This document shows positions 8,389 through 17,157 of a DNA stretch of 64,000 bases, one piece after another. The stretch's first letter is position 1, and each line of letters opens with the position of its first letter. The notes beneath the pieces are model-generated. The model was not told the DNA's origin and searched no databases. It saw nothing but the letters and a program-made list of their open reading frames with translations. The translations under genes and the position numbers were made by a program. The DNA is from Paenibacillus sp. FSL R7-0204 (GTDB lineage Bacteria; Bacillota; Bacilli; Paenibacillales; Paenibacillaceae), in the NCBI RefSeq assembly GCF_038002225.1, contig NZ_JBBOCA010000001.1:2294001-2358000 (forward strand), in the 5' to 3' direction.

Positions 8389-9437
8389 AGCACGTTACAG
8401 TATATGATATCGCCAGGGAAGCTAACGTCTCGGTTGCCACTGTATCCAGAGTGCTTAATAATACCGCTCCCGTCAAGAAAGAAACGAGAGAGCGGATTAC
8501 TGCGCTGATTGACAAGCACCAGTTTCAGCCCAACGCGCTTGCGAGAAGCCTGATCCGCAAAGAAACCGGGATGATCGGGTTCATCCTGCCGGATATCACC
8601 AACCCGTTTTTTCCGGAGGTTCTGGCCAGCTTTGACCGGGAGACGAGAAAGCTGGGCTATACGTGTTTTTTGTGCGATACCGTCTCCTCCGACGAGGAGA
8701 CCGAACGCCAGTATGCGCGGGAATCACAGTACCTGGGGATCTTGATGGAGAAGCAGGTCGACGGTATCGTGATGATTGGCGGCAGACTGGATTTGTCCAA
8801 GCCGGATGCGGCGCTGGTACGGGAGGTAGAGGAAGTTGCAAAACGTGTTCCGGTGCTGATGATTAACGGGAATCTGCCTGGCACGAAGATTCACAGGGTA
8901 GCGGTCGACCAGAGGCTGGGGGCGGAGCTGGCCGCACAGCATTTAATAGATCTTGGACACCGGGATATCGCCGTCATTGGCGGTTTTGTGCACATGTCCA
9001 ATACGCAGCAGCGGATTCAAGGATTCCGGACGGCCATGCGAAACAACGGTCTGGAGGTCCGCAAGGAGTGGATGGTCCAAGGGGGGTTCTCTGTCAACAA
9101 AGGCTTAGAATTTGCAGAGCAGGTGCTGAATTTGCCGGATCGGCCGACAGCTATCATGTGTATGAACGACCTGGTGGCCATCGGAGCACTGAAAGCGGCT
9201 GACCGGGCGGGACTTGCCGTGCCGGCGGAATTGTCCATTGTTGGTTACGATGATATTCCATTTGCGTCCTTCAGCATTCCTGAGCTGACTACGGTATCAC
9301 TGATGGCGAACGAAATCGGCCGTCTGGCGGCAGAGATGCTGCATAAGCTGATCGCGGGCAAAAAGGTACCCTCTCTACATTCGGTTGTTCCCGAGCTAAG
9401 GGTACGCCAGACGACGGCGCCTCCCCGGAATAATTGA
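8385..9437 (+). CDS. LacI-family transcriptional regulator of the GH2/ABC locus
   Basis: The 350-residue protein has an N-terminal helix-turn-helix (about 3-24, VTVYDIAREANVSVATVSRV) and hinge helix (about 50-60, PNALARSLI). A periplasmic-binding-like sugar sensor domain follows (about 64-345), with FILPDITNPFF, DQRLGAELAAQHLIDLGHRD and VGYDDIPFASFSIPELTTV. It is cytoplasmic and binds an operator dyad, releasing or tightening on sugar. The binding sites are probably the two inverted TGAAACCCATTTCA copies at 9520 and 9639, ahead of the permease operon that follows on the same strand. A GAGGAAG site precedes the ATG. A cre element sits upstream. Confidence 0.9.
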   Translation: MKHVTVYDIAREANVSVATVSRVLNNTAPVKKETRERITALIDKHQFQPNALARSLIRKETGMIGFILPDITNPFFPEVLASFDRETRKLGYTCFLCDTVSSDEETERQYARESQYLGILMEKQVDGIVMIGGRLDLSKPDAALVREVEEVAKRVPVLMINGNLPGTKIHRVAVDQRLGAELAAQHLIDLGHRDIAVIGGFVHMSNTQQRIQGFRTAMRNNGLEVRKEWMVQGGFSVNKGLEFAEQVLNLPDRPTAIMCMNDLVAIGALKAADRAGLAVPAELSIVGYDDIPFASFSIPELTTVSLMANEIGRLAAEMLHKLIAGKKVPSLHSVVPELRVRQTTAPPRNN

Positions 9438-9474
9438 TCCGTGAAGATAAATTAATAGTTGACTTTGAAATAAC

Positions 9475-9516
9475 GAGGGCTTATTCTGTTGAAGAAAGCC
9501 CTTACATTTTACTTTT
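9475..9516 (+). terminator. Probable weak terminator after the LacI gene
   Basis: Stem AGGGCTT / AAGCCCT with a 12-base loop, followed by T-rich sequence interrupted by ACA and AC. It lies just before the first operator. Confidence 0.45.
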
Positions 9517-9519
9517 TAA

Positions 9520-9533
9520 TGAAACCCATTTCA
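9520..9533. promoter_or_regulatory. LacI-type operator, upstream copy
   Basis: TGAAACCCATTTCA has arms TGAAA / TTTCA around CCCA. The exact reverse complement of the whole 14-mer recurs at 9639-9652. Placement between the LacI gene and the operon it should control supports a regulator-binding site. Confidence 0.7.
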
Positions 9534-9638
9534 CCTCTAATCCAATGACTTGCTGAATGAACAAGGACACCTCCCTGGGAAATTTGCGAGAAGAAGAGAG
9601 AAAAGATGAATAATGGGTTTTATTTTTTTGGCTTCAAA

Positions 9639-9652
9639 TGAAATGGGTTTCA
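9639..9652. promoter_or_regulatory. LacI-type operator, promoter-proximal copy
   Basis: TGAAATGGGTTTCA is the perfect reverse complement of the 9520 site, 119 bp away start to start and 50 bp ahead of the first permease. A half-site AATGGGTTT lies at 9612-9620. The paired arrangement is typical of DNA-loop repression. The -10 region is not clear. Confidence 0.7.
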
Positions 9653-9701
9653 TAAATTTTACAGTTGGAGTCGGCTGACTATTCAATTAAGGAGGGGTCT
9701 T

Positions 9702-10670
9702 ATGTCCACTGCTTCACCTGCCCAATTGACAGAGAAGAGGTATACCAAACCTAAGCGCGGCCGCTGGAAACGTTTTAAGAACAACAAGACATTGCTGCTG
9801 ATGTGCTTTCCGGCGATAGCGTTTTTTCTCATTTTTTCCTATATGCCTATGCCTGGACTGTATCTGGCATTTATCAAGTACAATTATTCTGACGGCATCT
9901 TCGGAAGCGCCTTTGCCGGGCTGGAGAATTTCCGGTTCCTTGTCATGACAGGTGACCTGTGGCGCCTGACCTTCAACACGATAGCCTATAACATTGCGTT
10001 CATCCTGCTGGGCAACATGCTTCAGATTACGGTCGCTGTACTGTTGAATGAGATTCGATGCAAATGGTTCAAGAAAGTATCCCAAACGATGATGTTCCTG
10101 CCGTATTTCGTATCCGCCGTTCTGATCGGCCTCATCGCTTACAACATTCTGAGTTACGATTATGGCATTTTGAACTCGGTTCTGAACTCATTGGGGCTTG
10201 ATCCGGTGAAGGCTTACTCGAGTCCGGGGGCTTGGCCTTTTATCATTGTCATCACGTTTTTATGGCAAAGCACCGGTTATGGCTCCATTGTGTATTTCGC
10301 CGCCATTATGGGGCTGGACAGTGAGATTGTGGAGGCTTCGGAGATCGACGGAGCCAATGCTTTTCAGCGTATCCGGTATATCGTACTGCCTTGGCTCAAA
10401 CCGACCTTCATCATTCTGCTGTTGTTCTCGCTTGGTGGAATCCTTAAGGGGAACTTCGGGTTATTCTTTAATCTTGTGGGTGCCAACAACACAGCGTTGT
10501 ACGCCTCAACGGATATTATCGAGACCTATGTGTTCCGCTCACTGATGACCAACTTCAACTTCTCGATGGGCAGTGCGGTCAGCCTGTATCAATCCTTGTT
10601 CGGATTTATCGTTGTTCTATCAGCTAACTGGCTGGTCAAAAAGGTATCGCCTGACAATTCACTTTTTTAG
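9702..10670 (+). CDS. Sugar ABC transporter permease, LplB type
   Basis: The 322-residue inner-membrane protein has six predicted spans. The coupling loop EASEIDGANAFQRIRYIVLP (about residues 210-230) matches the EAA motif that docks the ATPase subunit. It opens a four-gene operon: permease, YtcP-type permease, binding lipoprotein and GH2 glycosidase. No ATPase gene is present, as usual in Paenibacillus, where a shared MsmK-type ATPase serves many transporters. AGGAGGGG precedes the ATG by 6 bases. Two LacI-type operators lie upstream. By family this transporter imports oligosaccharides; the GH2 partner points to a beta-galactoside or related glycan. Confidence 0.92.
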   Translation: MSTASPAQLTEKRYTKPKRGRWKRFKNNKTLLLMCFPAIAFFLIFSYMPMPGLYLAFIKYNYSDGIFGSAFAGLENFRFLVMTGDLWRLTFNTIAYNIAFILLGNMLQITVAVLLNEIRCKWFKKVSQTMMFLPYFVSAVLIGLIAYNILSYDYGILNSVLNSLGLDPVKAYSSPGAWPFIIVITFLWQSTGYGSIVYFAAIMGLDSEIVEASEIDGANAFQRIRYIVLPWLKPTFIILLLFSLGGILKGNFGLFFNLVGANNTALYASTDIIETYVFRSLMTNFNFSMGSAVSLYQSLFGFIVVLSANWLVKKVSPDNSLF

Positions 10671-10682
10671 GAGGACTTGCTC

Positions 10683-11594
10683 ATGGATGAGACATTTGTA
10701 AGCGCTCGCAAAAAAACCGACGTCAGCGGACTTGTCGTTCAGTGGATCGGATACCTGTTTATCGGCTTGTTCGCCCTCTGCTGCCTATTGCCGTTCTTGC
10801 TGGTGCTGGGGACCTCCTTCACCTCTGAGTCGGCCATCAAGCTCTCCGGCTTCAACTTCTGGCCTAAAGAATTCAGTCTGTTCGCTTATAAAATCGTGTT
10901 TGAGAATCCTGGTCTGATCATCGGATCGTATATAGTAACGATTGTCATAACCATCGTAGGTACGGCGATTGGCCTGTTGCTGGTGGCTATGACGGGATAC
11001 GCGCTGCAGCGGCCGGACTTCATGTACCGGAACAAAATTTCGTTCTTCATTTACTTCACTACACTGTTCTCTGGAGGTCTGGTGCCGTTCTACCTGTTAA
11101 TTACCCAGTATCTCCATCTAAAAGATAACTATCTGGCGGTTCTGCTCCCCGGTCTGCTAACTCCGTTTCTGATCATTATGATGAAAAGCTTCGTCCGCTC
11201 GATTCCTCATGCCATTACAGAATCGGCGAAGATCGACGGAGCAGGCGACTTTACGATTTTCCTCCGGCTGATTCTGCCGATGACCACGCCCGCCCTGGCC
11301 ACAATCGGGCTGTTCATCGCTCTGGGTTATTGGAACGAATGGTATAACTCCATGCTGTTTCTGTCGCCGGATATGAAATATCGTACCTTGCAGCTTTTTT
11401 TGTATAACGTGATCACCAGTGCGGATTATGTCCGCAATTCCGCTGCCGCCTCGAATGTGCAGCTTCGCGATATGCCACTCGAGTCCATGAAGATGGCGAC
11501 AGCCGTAGTTGCCACGGGGCCAGTCATTTTGTTCTACCCGTTCGTACAACGCTACTTTATTAAGGGTATCACCGTAGGGGCCGTAAAGGGCTGA
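10683..11594 (+). CDS. Sugar ABC transporter permease, YtcP type
   Basis: This 303-residue six-span permease carries the EAA coupling loop ESAKIDGAGDFTIFLRLILP and the C-terminal ending FIKGITVGAVKG, which is characteristic of YtcP-type partners. The ATG at 10683 is chosen because AGGAGGA ends 8 bases before it; an upstream in-frame TTG at 10677 is too close to that site. It lies 12 bases after the LplB-type permease and would form the transmembrane pore with it. Confidence 0.92.
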   Translation: MDETFVSARKKTDVSGLVVQWIGYLFIGLFALCCLLPFLLVLGTSFTSESAIKLSGFNFWPKEFSLFAYKIVFENPGLIIGSYIVTIVITIVGTAIGLLLVAMTGYALQRPDFMYRNKISFFIYFTTLFSGGLVPFYLLITQYLHLKDNYLAVLLPGLLTPFLIIMMKSFVRSIPHAITESAKIDGAGDFTIFLRLILPMTTPALATIGLFIALGYWNEWYNSMLFLSPDMKYRTLQLFLYNVITSADYVRNSAAASNVQLRDMPLESMKMATAVVATGPVILFYPFVQRYFIKGITVGAVKG

Positions 11595-11686
11595 TCTTCC
11601 AGACCATTCAATTCTATGCAACGATGTGCAAAGGCAATGATGCCTTCTCACATAGAGTAAATAAAACACAGGGAGGTTGTACAAGA

Positions 11687-13273
11687 ATGGGGATCAAAAA
11701 AGCATCAGGTATTGTGTTGACGTTCCTCTTACTGTTTACGCTTGCCGCCTGCGGCAGCGGGAATAATGCGGCTAACAATGGGAATAAGATGACAAATGAC
11801 AATGGAAAAACAGACAGCTCGGCGCCGGACACCTCTAAGTTCGTAAAGATCAGTTATGTGGTGCTGGGTGATAAGCCGAAGAATGGGCAATTCGAAAAGG
11901 TGCTGGCCAAGGTCAATGAAATTATGAAGGAAAAAATCAATGCCGAGCTGGAATGGAAATGGGTCGAATGGGCCGATTGGCAGACCAAATACAACTTGCT
12001 GCTGGCCTCTGGGGAAGCGGTTGATCTGATCACCATCGGTACGGATTGGCTCGATACCTGGGCCAATGCGCAGCGCGGAGCCTTCATGAATCTGGATGAG
12101 CTGCTGCCCAAATATGCACCTGAAACCTGGAAATCCGTCCCGGAGAAGGATTGGAACGAGAGCCGTTACAACGGCAAAATTGTGCTGATCCCTGAGAACG
12201 ATTACACACAATGGGTCAATCATGGCTTCTTCTACCGCGGCGACTGGGCGAAGGAAGCTGGGCTGAGCGAACCGGTCAAGAATTGGGAAGAAATCGGCCA
12301 GTATCTGCAATATATCAAAGACAACAAGCCGGATGTCATTCCATGGGATATGGCTTCCGGTGCGGTGACATGGGGCGGCTATATTCAGTCCTATACGGAT
12401 AACCTGGACCTTCCGCTCTCTACAGGCTACATGCCAGTATTTACAGCGGTATCGAACGATGAGAAATATACCGTAGCTGAGCCCATCTTCAGCGATCTCT
12501 TCCTGAATTATGCCAAGCTTATGAAAGAATGGGCCGATAAAGGATTCTGGCGCGAGGATGCACTCAATAACAAAAATGACAACCGTATAGCCCTCAAAGC
12601 CGGGTTATCGGGTATGGATCAGCATCACACACAAACTTTCTCTACGCTACGTGTAGAGATGGACAAAGCGCAGCCAGGCTCCGATCTGCAGATGTTCCCG
12701 TTCAATCGGACCGGCGGGAAGAATCTAATGGAGCTGTCGATTACACACGGCGGCACCTCTCTGGGCGCCCACAGCAAAAACCCGGAGCGGGCGTTGATGG
12801 CGTATGATTTGATCCGCAACAACGAGGAGATCTATCATCTGATCAACTATGGTATCGAAGGCGTTCAATATGAAATTAAGGATGGAAAGAGAACACTGCC
12901 AGCCAACTACAATGAAGCTTCTGACAGCTTCTATGCAGATTTCTGGGGCGGGCGAATGGATAAATTCGAAATTCCAAGCGAAACGGTTTGGAGTGAAATC
13001 GGCACCCTCTATGACGAATACGACAAAATCAAAATTCCGTATCCTTACGGCCAGTTTGTCTTCGACAAAACTCCTGTGGAAAGTGAACTGACTGCGATCT
13101 CGCAGGTGGCCGGGGAGCTTGGTCCGGCTATCAACTTCGGGAAGGTAAGTGATCCTGCCAAAGCAGTGGAGGAGTTCAGAGCGAAAATCAAGACTGCCGG
13201 ATATGATAAAGTCAAGGCTGAATTGCAGAAGCAATTGGATGCGTTCAAGCAAAAAATGGATTCTGCGCAATAA
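11687..13273 (+). CDS. Sugar-binding lipoprotein of the ABC importer
   Basis: The 528-residue precursor starts MGIKKASGIVLTFLLLFTLA. A type II signal peptide ends in the lipobox LAAC, so Cys about 20 would be lipidated and anchor the protein outside the membrane. An Asn/Gly/Asp-rich tether follows, then a two-lobe binding fold of the large LipO/YtcQ type (YNLLLASGEAVDLITIGTDW, YDLIRNNEEIYHLINYGIEG). The start at 11687 is picked for the GGGAGG site and because longer in-frame starts would bury the signal peptide. It is third in the operon and should deliver substrate to the two permeases. Confidence 0.9.
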   Translation: MGIKKASGIVLTFLLLFTLAACGSGNNAANNGNKMTNDNGKTDSSAPDTSKFVKISYVVLGDKPKNGQFEKVLAKVNEIMKEKINAELEWKWVEWADWQTKYNLLLASGEAVDLITIGTDWLDTWANAQRGAFMNLDELLPKYAPETWKSVPEKDWNESRYNGKIVLIPENDYTQWVNHGFFYRGDWAKEAGLSEPVKNWEEIGQYLQYIKDNKPDVIPWDMASGAVTWGGYIQSYTDNLDLPLSTGYMPVFTAVSNDEKYTVAEPIFSDLFLNYAKLMKEWADKGFWREDALNNKNDNRIALKAGLSGMDQHHTQTFSTLRVEMDKAQPGSDLQMFPFNRTGGKNLMELSITHGGTSLGAHSKNPERALMAYDLIRNNEEIYHLINYGIEGVQYEIKDGKRTLPANYNEASDSFYADFWGGRMDKFEIPSETVWSEIGTLYDEYDKIKIPYPYGQFVFDKTPVESELTAISQVAGELGPAINFGKVSDPAKAVEEFRAKIKTAGYDKVKAELQKQLDAFKQKMDSAQ

Positions 13274-13313
13274 CGGCTGAAAACCAATTCCAAACCGGAT
13301 AAAGGAGAAGCGT

Positions 13314-15698
13314 ATGAACGAGTCCAGAAGCAAGCTAGGGCTTAATGCGGAGTGGTGTTTCCATCGCGGGGATGTACCTGAAGCATGGTATAAGGGATAT
13401 GACGACAAAGATTGGCGTGAGGTCACACTTCCGCATGACTGGGCCATCGAGGCTGATTTCTCCAGAGATTATTCCAGCGGCAGCGGATATCTGCCCGGTG
13501 GAACCGGCTGGTACCGCAAGCATATTGTGTTGCCGGACCGGCTGGAGGGGAAACGTGCGTACCTTACCTTTGAGGGCGTCTACAACCATTCGCAGGTCTG
13601 GGTGAACAGCTATTATTTGGGCAAACGTCCTTATGGTTATAGCACATTCACCTATGAAGTAACAGACCTGCTGGCGTATGACGGAGCCGTGAATACCATC
13701 GCGGTAAAGGTGAACCATGCCGAGACAGCAGATTCCCGCTGGTACACCGGTTCAGGGATCTACCGTGATGTATATCTGACCTTTACGCATGACATTCATG
13801 TTGCAGAGTACGGTGTTTTTGCATCGACCGCTGAGATTGGCCGGGAATGGGCGGAGCTGCAGGTAGAGACCAGGATGTTGAATGAAACAGGCGAATCAGC
13901 AGAGATCTGTGTACGTCATACTCTTTTGGATGAGGAGGGCATCGATTCAGGAACCTCGGTGGAGCTGCTGCCAGCGGCGGGCGGTACGGAATTCAGTCAA
14001 CAGGCAATTCAAGTGAAGGGGCCGAAGCTCTGGTCGCCGGAAGCCCCCAACATGTATACGCTTCTTACAGAAATTGTATGGAAGGGTGTGACGGTGGATG
14101 AGGTCCGCACTCCCGTCGGCCTCCGTAGCATTCACTTCGATCCGGCAGAAGGGTTCAAGCTGAATGGAGAAGCTCTTAAGATTAAGGGAGTTTGTGTGCA
14201 TCATGACGCCGGTTGCCTCGGCGCTGCCGTACCTGGCGATGTCTGGGGCAGACGGCTGCGCTACCTTAATGACATGGGCTGCAATGCCATCCGCATGAGC
14301 CATAACCCGCCGGCTCCGGTTCTCCTGGATTTGTGCGATCAAATGGGATTTATGGTGATGGACGAAGCCTTTGATGAATGGGAGGGTGTCAAAAACAAGT
14401 GGTCTACCGGACATAATGTCTATCCTCCCAAGCACTTCGGCTATTATGAGGATTTCCCGGACTGGGGCATTGCGGATATTCAGGAGATGGTGCTGCGCGA
14501 CCGAAATCATCCTTCTATTATTATGTGGAGTATTGGCAATGAGGTAGACTATCCTAATGATCCTTATTGTCACCCCTCCTTCCAGACGATGACCGGCAAC
14601 AATGATGCCAACAAGCCTGAAGCAGAACGTGTATATGATCCGAACAAGCCGAATGCTGAACGTCTTACTGTCATAGCCGGAAAGCTGGTGGAGGCTGTGA
14701 AGGCCTGTGACAAGACACGGCCAGTAACGGCAGCGCTGGCTTATCCTGAACTAGCCAATCTGATCGGTTATTCCGATGTGCTTGACGTAGTTGGCTATAA
14801 TTACAGGGAATCTTTATATGAAAAGGATCGGAGCTCCTACCCGAATCGTGTTCTCTACGGCAGCGAGAATTCTCCGGGACTGCAGGAGTGGCTGGCGGTC
14901 CGCGATAACCCCGATATCTGCGCACAGTTTATATGGACTGGAATCGACTATCTGGGAGAAGCGCATGGCTGGCCGGTACGGGCCTCGCAGGCAGGGTTCA
15001 TGGACCTTGCCGGCTTCCCGAAACCCAGCTATTACTACCGCCAGAGCCTATGGAGCGATACGCCGATGGCTTATCTTACGGTCCGCAGGGCAGGTGAACC
15101 GGGAATATCTGACACCGGTGGCCGGTCAGGCGGCGGGCCAAGCTGGAACTGGGAGCCGGGCGAGCGGTTGATCGTAGACGGGTATACCAATCTGGCTGCT
15201 GCGGAATTGTATCTTAACGGCAAGCTGCTGGGCGGAGGACGTCCTGATGAGAACGGGGAGCTGCTGCTGAGCTGGGAAGTGAACTTTGAACCGGGAACGC
15301 TGAGCTTGGAAGGGAAAGACGAACAGGGCAGAACGGTCAAGCGGGAGCTGCAAACGGCGGCAACACCGGAGCAGCTAAAGCTGACAGCCGATACCCTGCA
15401 GTTGCGGGCCAACCTGCGGGGTATCGTCCATGTGGAGCTCGAAATTGTGGATTCAGCGGGCACTGGGGTATATGACGCGGAGGTTCCTGTCACGGTGACC
15501 GTAGAGGGAGCGGGTGAATTGCTGGGATTGGAGAATGGAAATGTGCAGGATCTCGAGCCGTACAGTTCCCATACCCGAAATACCCGTCACGGCAAGCTGC
15601 TAGCCTATATCCGGGCCGGAGCAGTCCACGGAACGATTAAGGTCACTGCGGACACTCCGGGACTACCACCGGCAAAGCTCGAAATAAGCTTCTTATAA
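13314..15698 (+). CDS. Glycoside hydrolase family 2, probable beta-galactosidase
   Basis: The 794-residue protein has no signal peptide and should act in the cytoplasm on imported oligosaccharides. Domains in order: GH2 jelly roll (about 10-170, with LPHDWAIEADF and GGTGWYRKH), immunoglobulin-like domain (about 175-275), TIM barrel (about 280-590), then two beta domains of the DUF4982/C-terminal type. The acid/base Glu is about 410 in WSIGNEVDYP and the likely nucleophile is Glu 518 in YGSENSPG. This architecture is typical of GH2 beta-galactosidases, but beta-glucuronidase or another beta-glycosidase cannot be excluded. It is the last gene of the operon, followed by a terminator. Confidence 0.88.
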   Translation: MNESRSKLGLNAEWCFHRGDVPEAWYKGYDDKDWREVTLPHDWAIEADFSRDYSSGSGYLPGGTGWYRKHIVLPDRLEGKRAYLTFEGVYNHSQVWVNSYYLGKRPYGYSTFTYEVTDLLAYDGAVNTIAVKVNHAETADSRWYTGSGIYRDVYLTFTHDIHVAEYGVFASTAEIGREWAELQVETRMLNETGESAEICVRHTLLDEEGIDSGTSVELLPAAGGTEFSQQAIQVKGPKLWSPEAPNMYTLLTEIVWKGVTVDEVRTPVGLRSIHFDPAEGFKLNGEALKIKGVCVHHDAGCLGAAVPGDVWGRRLRYLNDMGCNAIRMSHNPPAPVLLDLCDQMGFMVMDEAFDEWEGVKNKWSTGHNVYPPKHFGYYEDFPDWGIADIQEMVLRDRNHPSIIMWSIGNEVDYPNDPYCHPSFQTMTGNNDANKPEAERVYDPNKPNAERLTVIAGKLVEAVKACDKTRPVTAALAYPELANLIGYSDVLDVVGYNYRESLYEKDRSSYPNRVLYGSENSPGLQEWLAVRDNPDICAQFIWTGIDYLGEAHGWPVRASQAGFMDLAGFPKPSYYYRQSLWSDTPMAYLTVRRAGEPGISDTGGRSGGGPSWNWEPGERLIVDGYTNLAAAELYLNGKLLGGGRPDENGELLLSWEVNFEPGTLSLEGKDEQGRTVKRELQTAATPEQLKLTADTLQLRANLRGIVHVELEIVDSAGTGVYDAEVPVTVTVEGAGELLGLENGNVQDLEPYSSHTRNTRHGKLLAYIRAGAVHGTIKVTADTPGLPPAKLEISFL

Positions 15699-15722
15699 AA
15701 GTAAAAAACGTATCATCCAAAA

Positions 15723-15763
15723 GACGACGCCACTCGGTCTCCCCGAAGGGTGTCGTTTTTTTG
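15723..15763 (+). terminator. Rho-independent terminator of the GH2 operon
   Basis: Stem ACGACGCC / GGTGTCGT with one G-T pair, followed by seven T residues, 25 bases after the GH2 stop codon. Confidence 0.85.
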
Positions 15764-15812
15764 AGGGCTTGTAGTTGTAATAGAATGTTGATGCATTGGA
15801 TACATTTGATTA

Positions 15813-16106
15813 TTAGATGAAAAATGGAAGCAAGTACAATGCTGTGATGGCACCAAAGGGGATCGGTCTTGGATAAAAGCGGCGGCGCGGGTAGAAACCC
15901 GGATAGTATCCGAATTGTCTGTAAGTCGTTGCGTTAGCAGGCATTCCGTTCATCTGGCCCACCATTTCATTGGTGGGAATGGCAAGCGTAACGTAGTTCT
16001 GATCGATATGAGCAATGAACCCGTCGTGAGACTGACCATCCGTTGTAGTAATGCCAACATATTTGTTCATACAATTCCAAGCAACTTGCTGATAATTCGA
16101 TTCCAT
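15813..16106 (-). CDS. Small Sm-like conserved Bacillales protein (97 aa)
   Basis: MESNYQQVAWNCMNKYVGI is followed by a short beta-rich core (TTTDGQSHDGFIAHIDQNYVT). The tail is Arg/Tyr/Pro-rich (YYPGFYPRRRFYPRPIPF) and ends in a hydrophobic AITALYLLPFFI. Small Bacilli proteins with the same plan (a strand pattern resembling an Sm fold, then RRRYYPRRF and a hydrophobic end) are widespread, from memory, and of unknown function; some have been linked to spores. The ATG at 16106 has an excellent GAGGAGG site, so a longer upstream start is rejected. The gene is single and convergent with the GH2 operon. Confidence 0.7.
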   Translation of the reverse strand: MESNYQQVAWNCMNKYVGITTTDGQSHDGFIAHIDQNYVTLAIPTNEMVGQMNGMPANATTYRQFGYYPGFYPRRRFYPRPIPFGAITALYLLPFFI

Positions 16107-16303
16107 GATGAACCTCCTCAAATAATATCTCGACAACAGTCTATGGACTTTCACCTATATCCATCACGTCATATGCCCATAGTTCCAAAATTTATAATGA
16201 AATCAAATACATAGAGGCCAGGCGGATTCGTTAAGCCTAAAATGATATAATCCTTATATGTGGGCTCCATCAAACAGCCATGTCATAAAAAAAGGAGAGT
16301 ATC

Positions 16304-16753
16304 ATGAGTATACGGTTAGTAAACGGCGATCTATTAGAAGCCAGTGAAGATATTCTAGGGCACCAGGTCAATTGTCAGGGGGTGATGGGGTCGGGGATTG
16401 CCAAGATCCTGCGGGACCGCTATCCGAACTTATATCCTGAGTATAAAAAATACTGTGACCCGTACACGCCTGACGAGCTGCTCGGACACTGCCAGCTGGT
16501 GCAGACGGGTGAGAAGTACACGGCGAATCTGTTCGGCCAGCTTAACTTCGGAAGGAGCAAAACCCGCTATACGGATTATGCTGCGCTGGAGCAAGCTTTG
16601 ACTACACTGAAGACACAAGCGCAGGCCAAGGGTCTGTCTGTGGCGCTCCCCTATAACATTGGCTGCGGGCTTGCGAACGGGGAGTGGAGTGTGGTGGAGC
16701 AGATGATCGGGAAGGTTTTTGCAGACTATGAAGTTACGTTGTATAAGATTTAA
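16304..16753 (+). CDS. Macro-domain protein, ADP-ribose binding/hydrolase
   Basis: A stand-alone 149-residue macro domain: VNGDLLEASEDILGHQVNCQG at the start, GVMGSGIAKILRDRYP as the phosphate-binding loop, and LPYNIGCGLANGEW as the second ligand loop. The pattern is closest to the TARG1/ALC1-like and ADP-ribose-1''-phosphate processing branch. Members bind ADP-ribose or remove it from protein, DNA or RNA in the cytoplasm. No DarT-type toxin lies next to it, so an antitoxin role is not supported. AAAGGAGAG precedes the ATG, and a terminator follows the stop. Confidence 0.88.
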   Translation: MSIRLVNGDLLEASEDILGHQVNCQGVMGSGIAKILRDRYPNLYPEYKKYCDPYTPDELLGHCQLVQTGEKYTANLFGQLNFGRSKTRYTDYAALEQALTTLKTQAQAKGLSVALPYNIGCGLANGEWSVVEQMIGKVFADYEVTLYKI

Positions 16754-16778
16754 ATTAAAACTATTACACGCGTTTAGA

Positions 16779-16806
16779 GCAGTCCGCCTTAGGCGGGCTG
16801 TTTTTT
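16779..16806 (+). terminator. Rho-independent terminator after the macro-domain gene
   Basis: Stem CAGTCCGCC / GGCGGGCTG with loop TTA, followed by six T residues. Confidence 0.85.
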
Positions 16807-16872
16807 ATGGATGAGGAATGACTTCGCTGATTTCACCGAACACATGGACAGAGCGTGGTCATCTGGTCCAAA

Positions 16873-17098
16873 TGTGGTCGAAAAACCGACTACATTCGGT
16901 GCGGTAGAGGTGCGATGTCGGGATGTGGTCGAAAAACCGACTACATTTGGCGCGACAGAGGCGTGTGGGCGGGATGTGGTCGAAAAACCGACTACATTTG
17001 GCGCGACAGAGGCGTGTGGGCGGGATAAGGTCGAAAAACCGACTACATTTGGCGCGACAGAGGCGCGTGGGCCGGATAAGGTCGAAAAACCGATCACA
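16873..17098 (+). repeat. Array of five 22-bp dyads with exact 51-bp period
   Basis: Copies start at 16873, 16924, 16975, 17026 and 17077. Each is an 8-base arm, AAAAAC, then an 8-base arm. Copies 1-3 read TGTGGTCG / CGACTACA; copies 4 and 5 begin TAAGGTCG, and copy 5 ends CGATCACA. The 29-bp gaps are nearly identical to each other, unlike CRISPR spacers. The same dyad with the same period recurs at 38425, 54053 and 58724. Because 51 is 17 codons, both strands stay open through the array; I regard this as incidental. Confidence 0.9.
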
Positions 17099-17157
17099 AT
17101 GGCGATGCCGCAGGCATTTTGTTATGGATTTATATTGTGAATTACTATAATATATAA

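Noticed and set aside
16873..17098. CRISPR array (22-bp repeats, 29-bp gaps)
   Set aside because: The gaps are almost identical to each other within each array, no cas genes are near, and four such arrays with diverging repeats occur between ordinary genes.
16811..17140. Plus-strand 109-residue repeat protein
   Set aside because: It is open only because the array period is a multiple of three; the opposite strand is equally open and no ribosome site is present.
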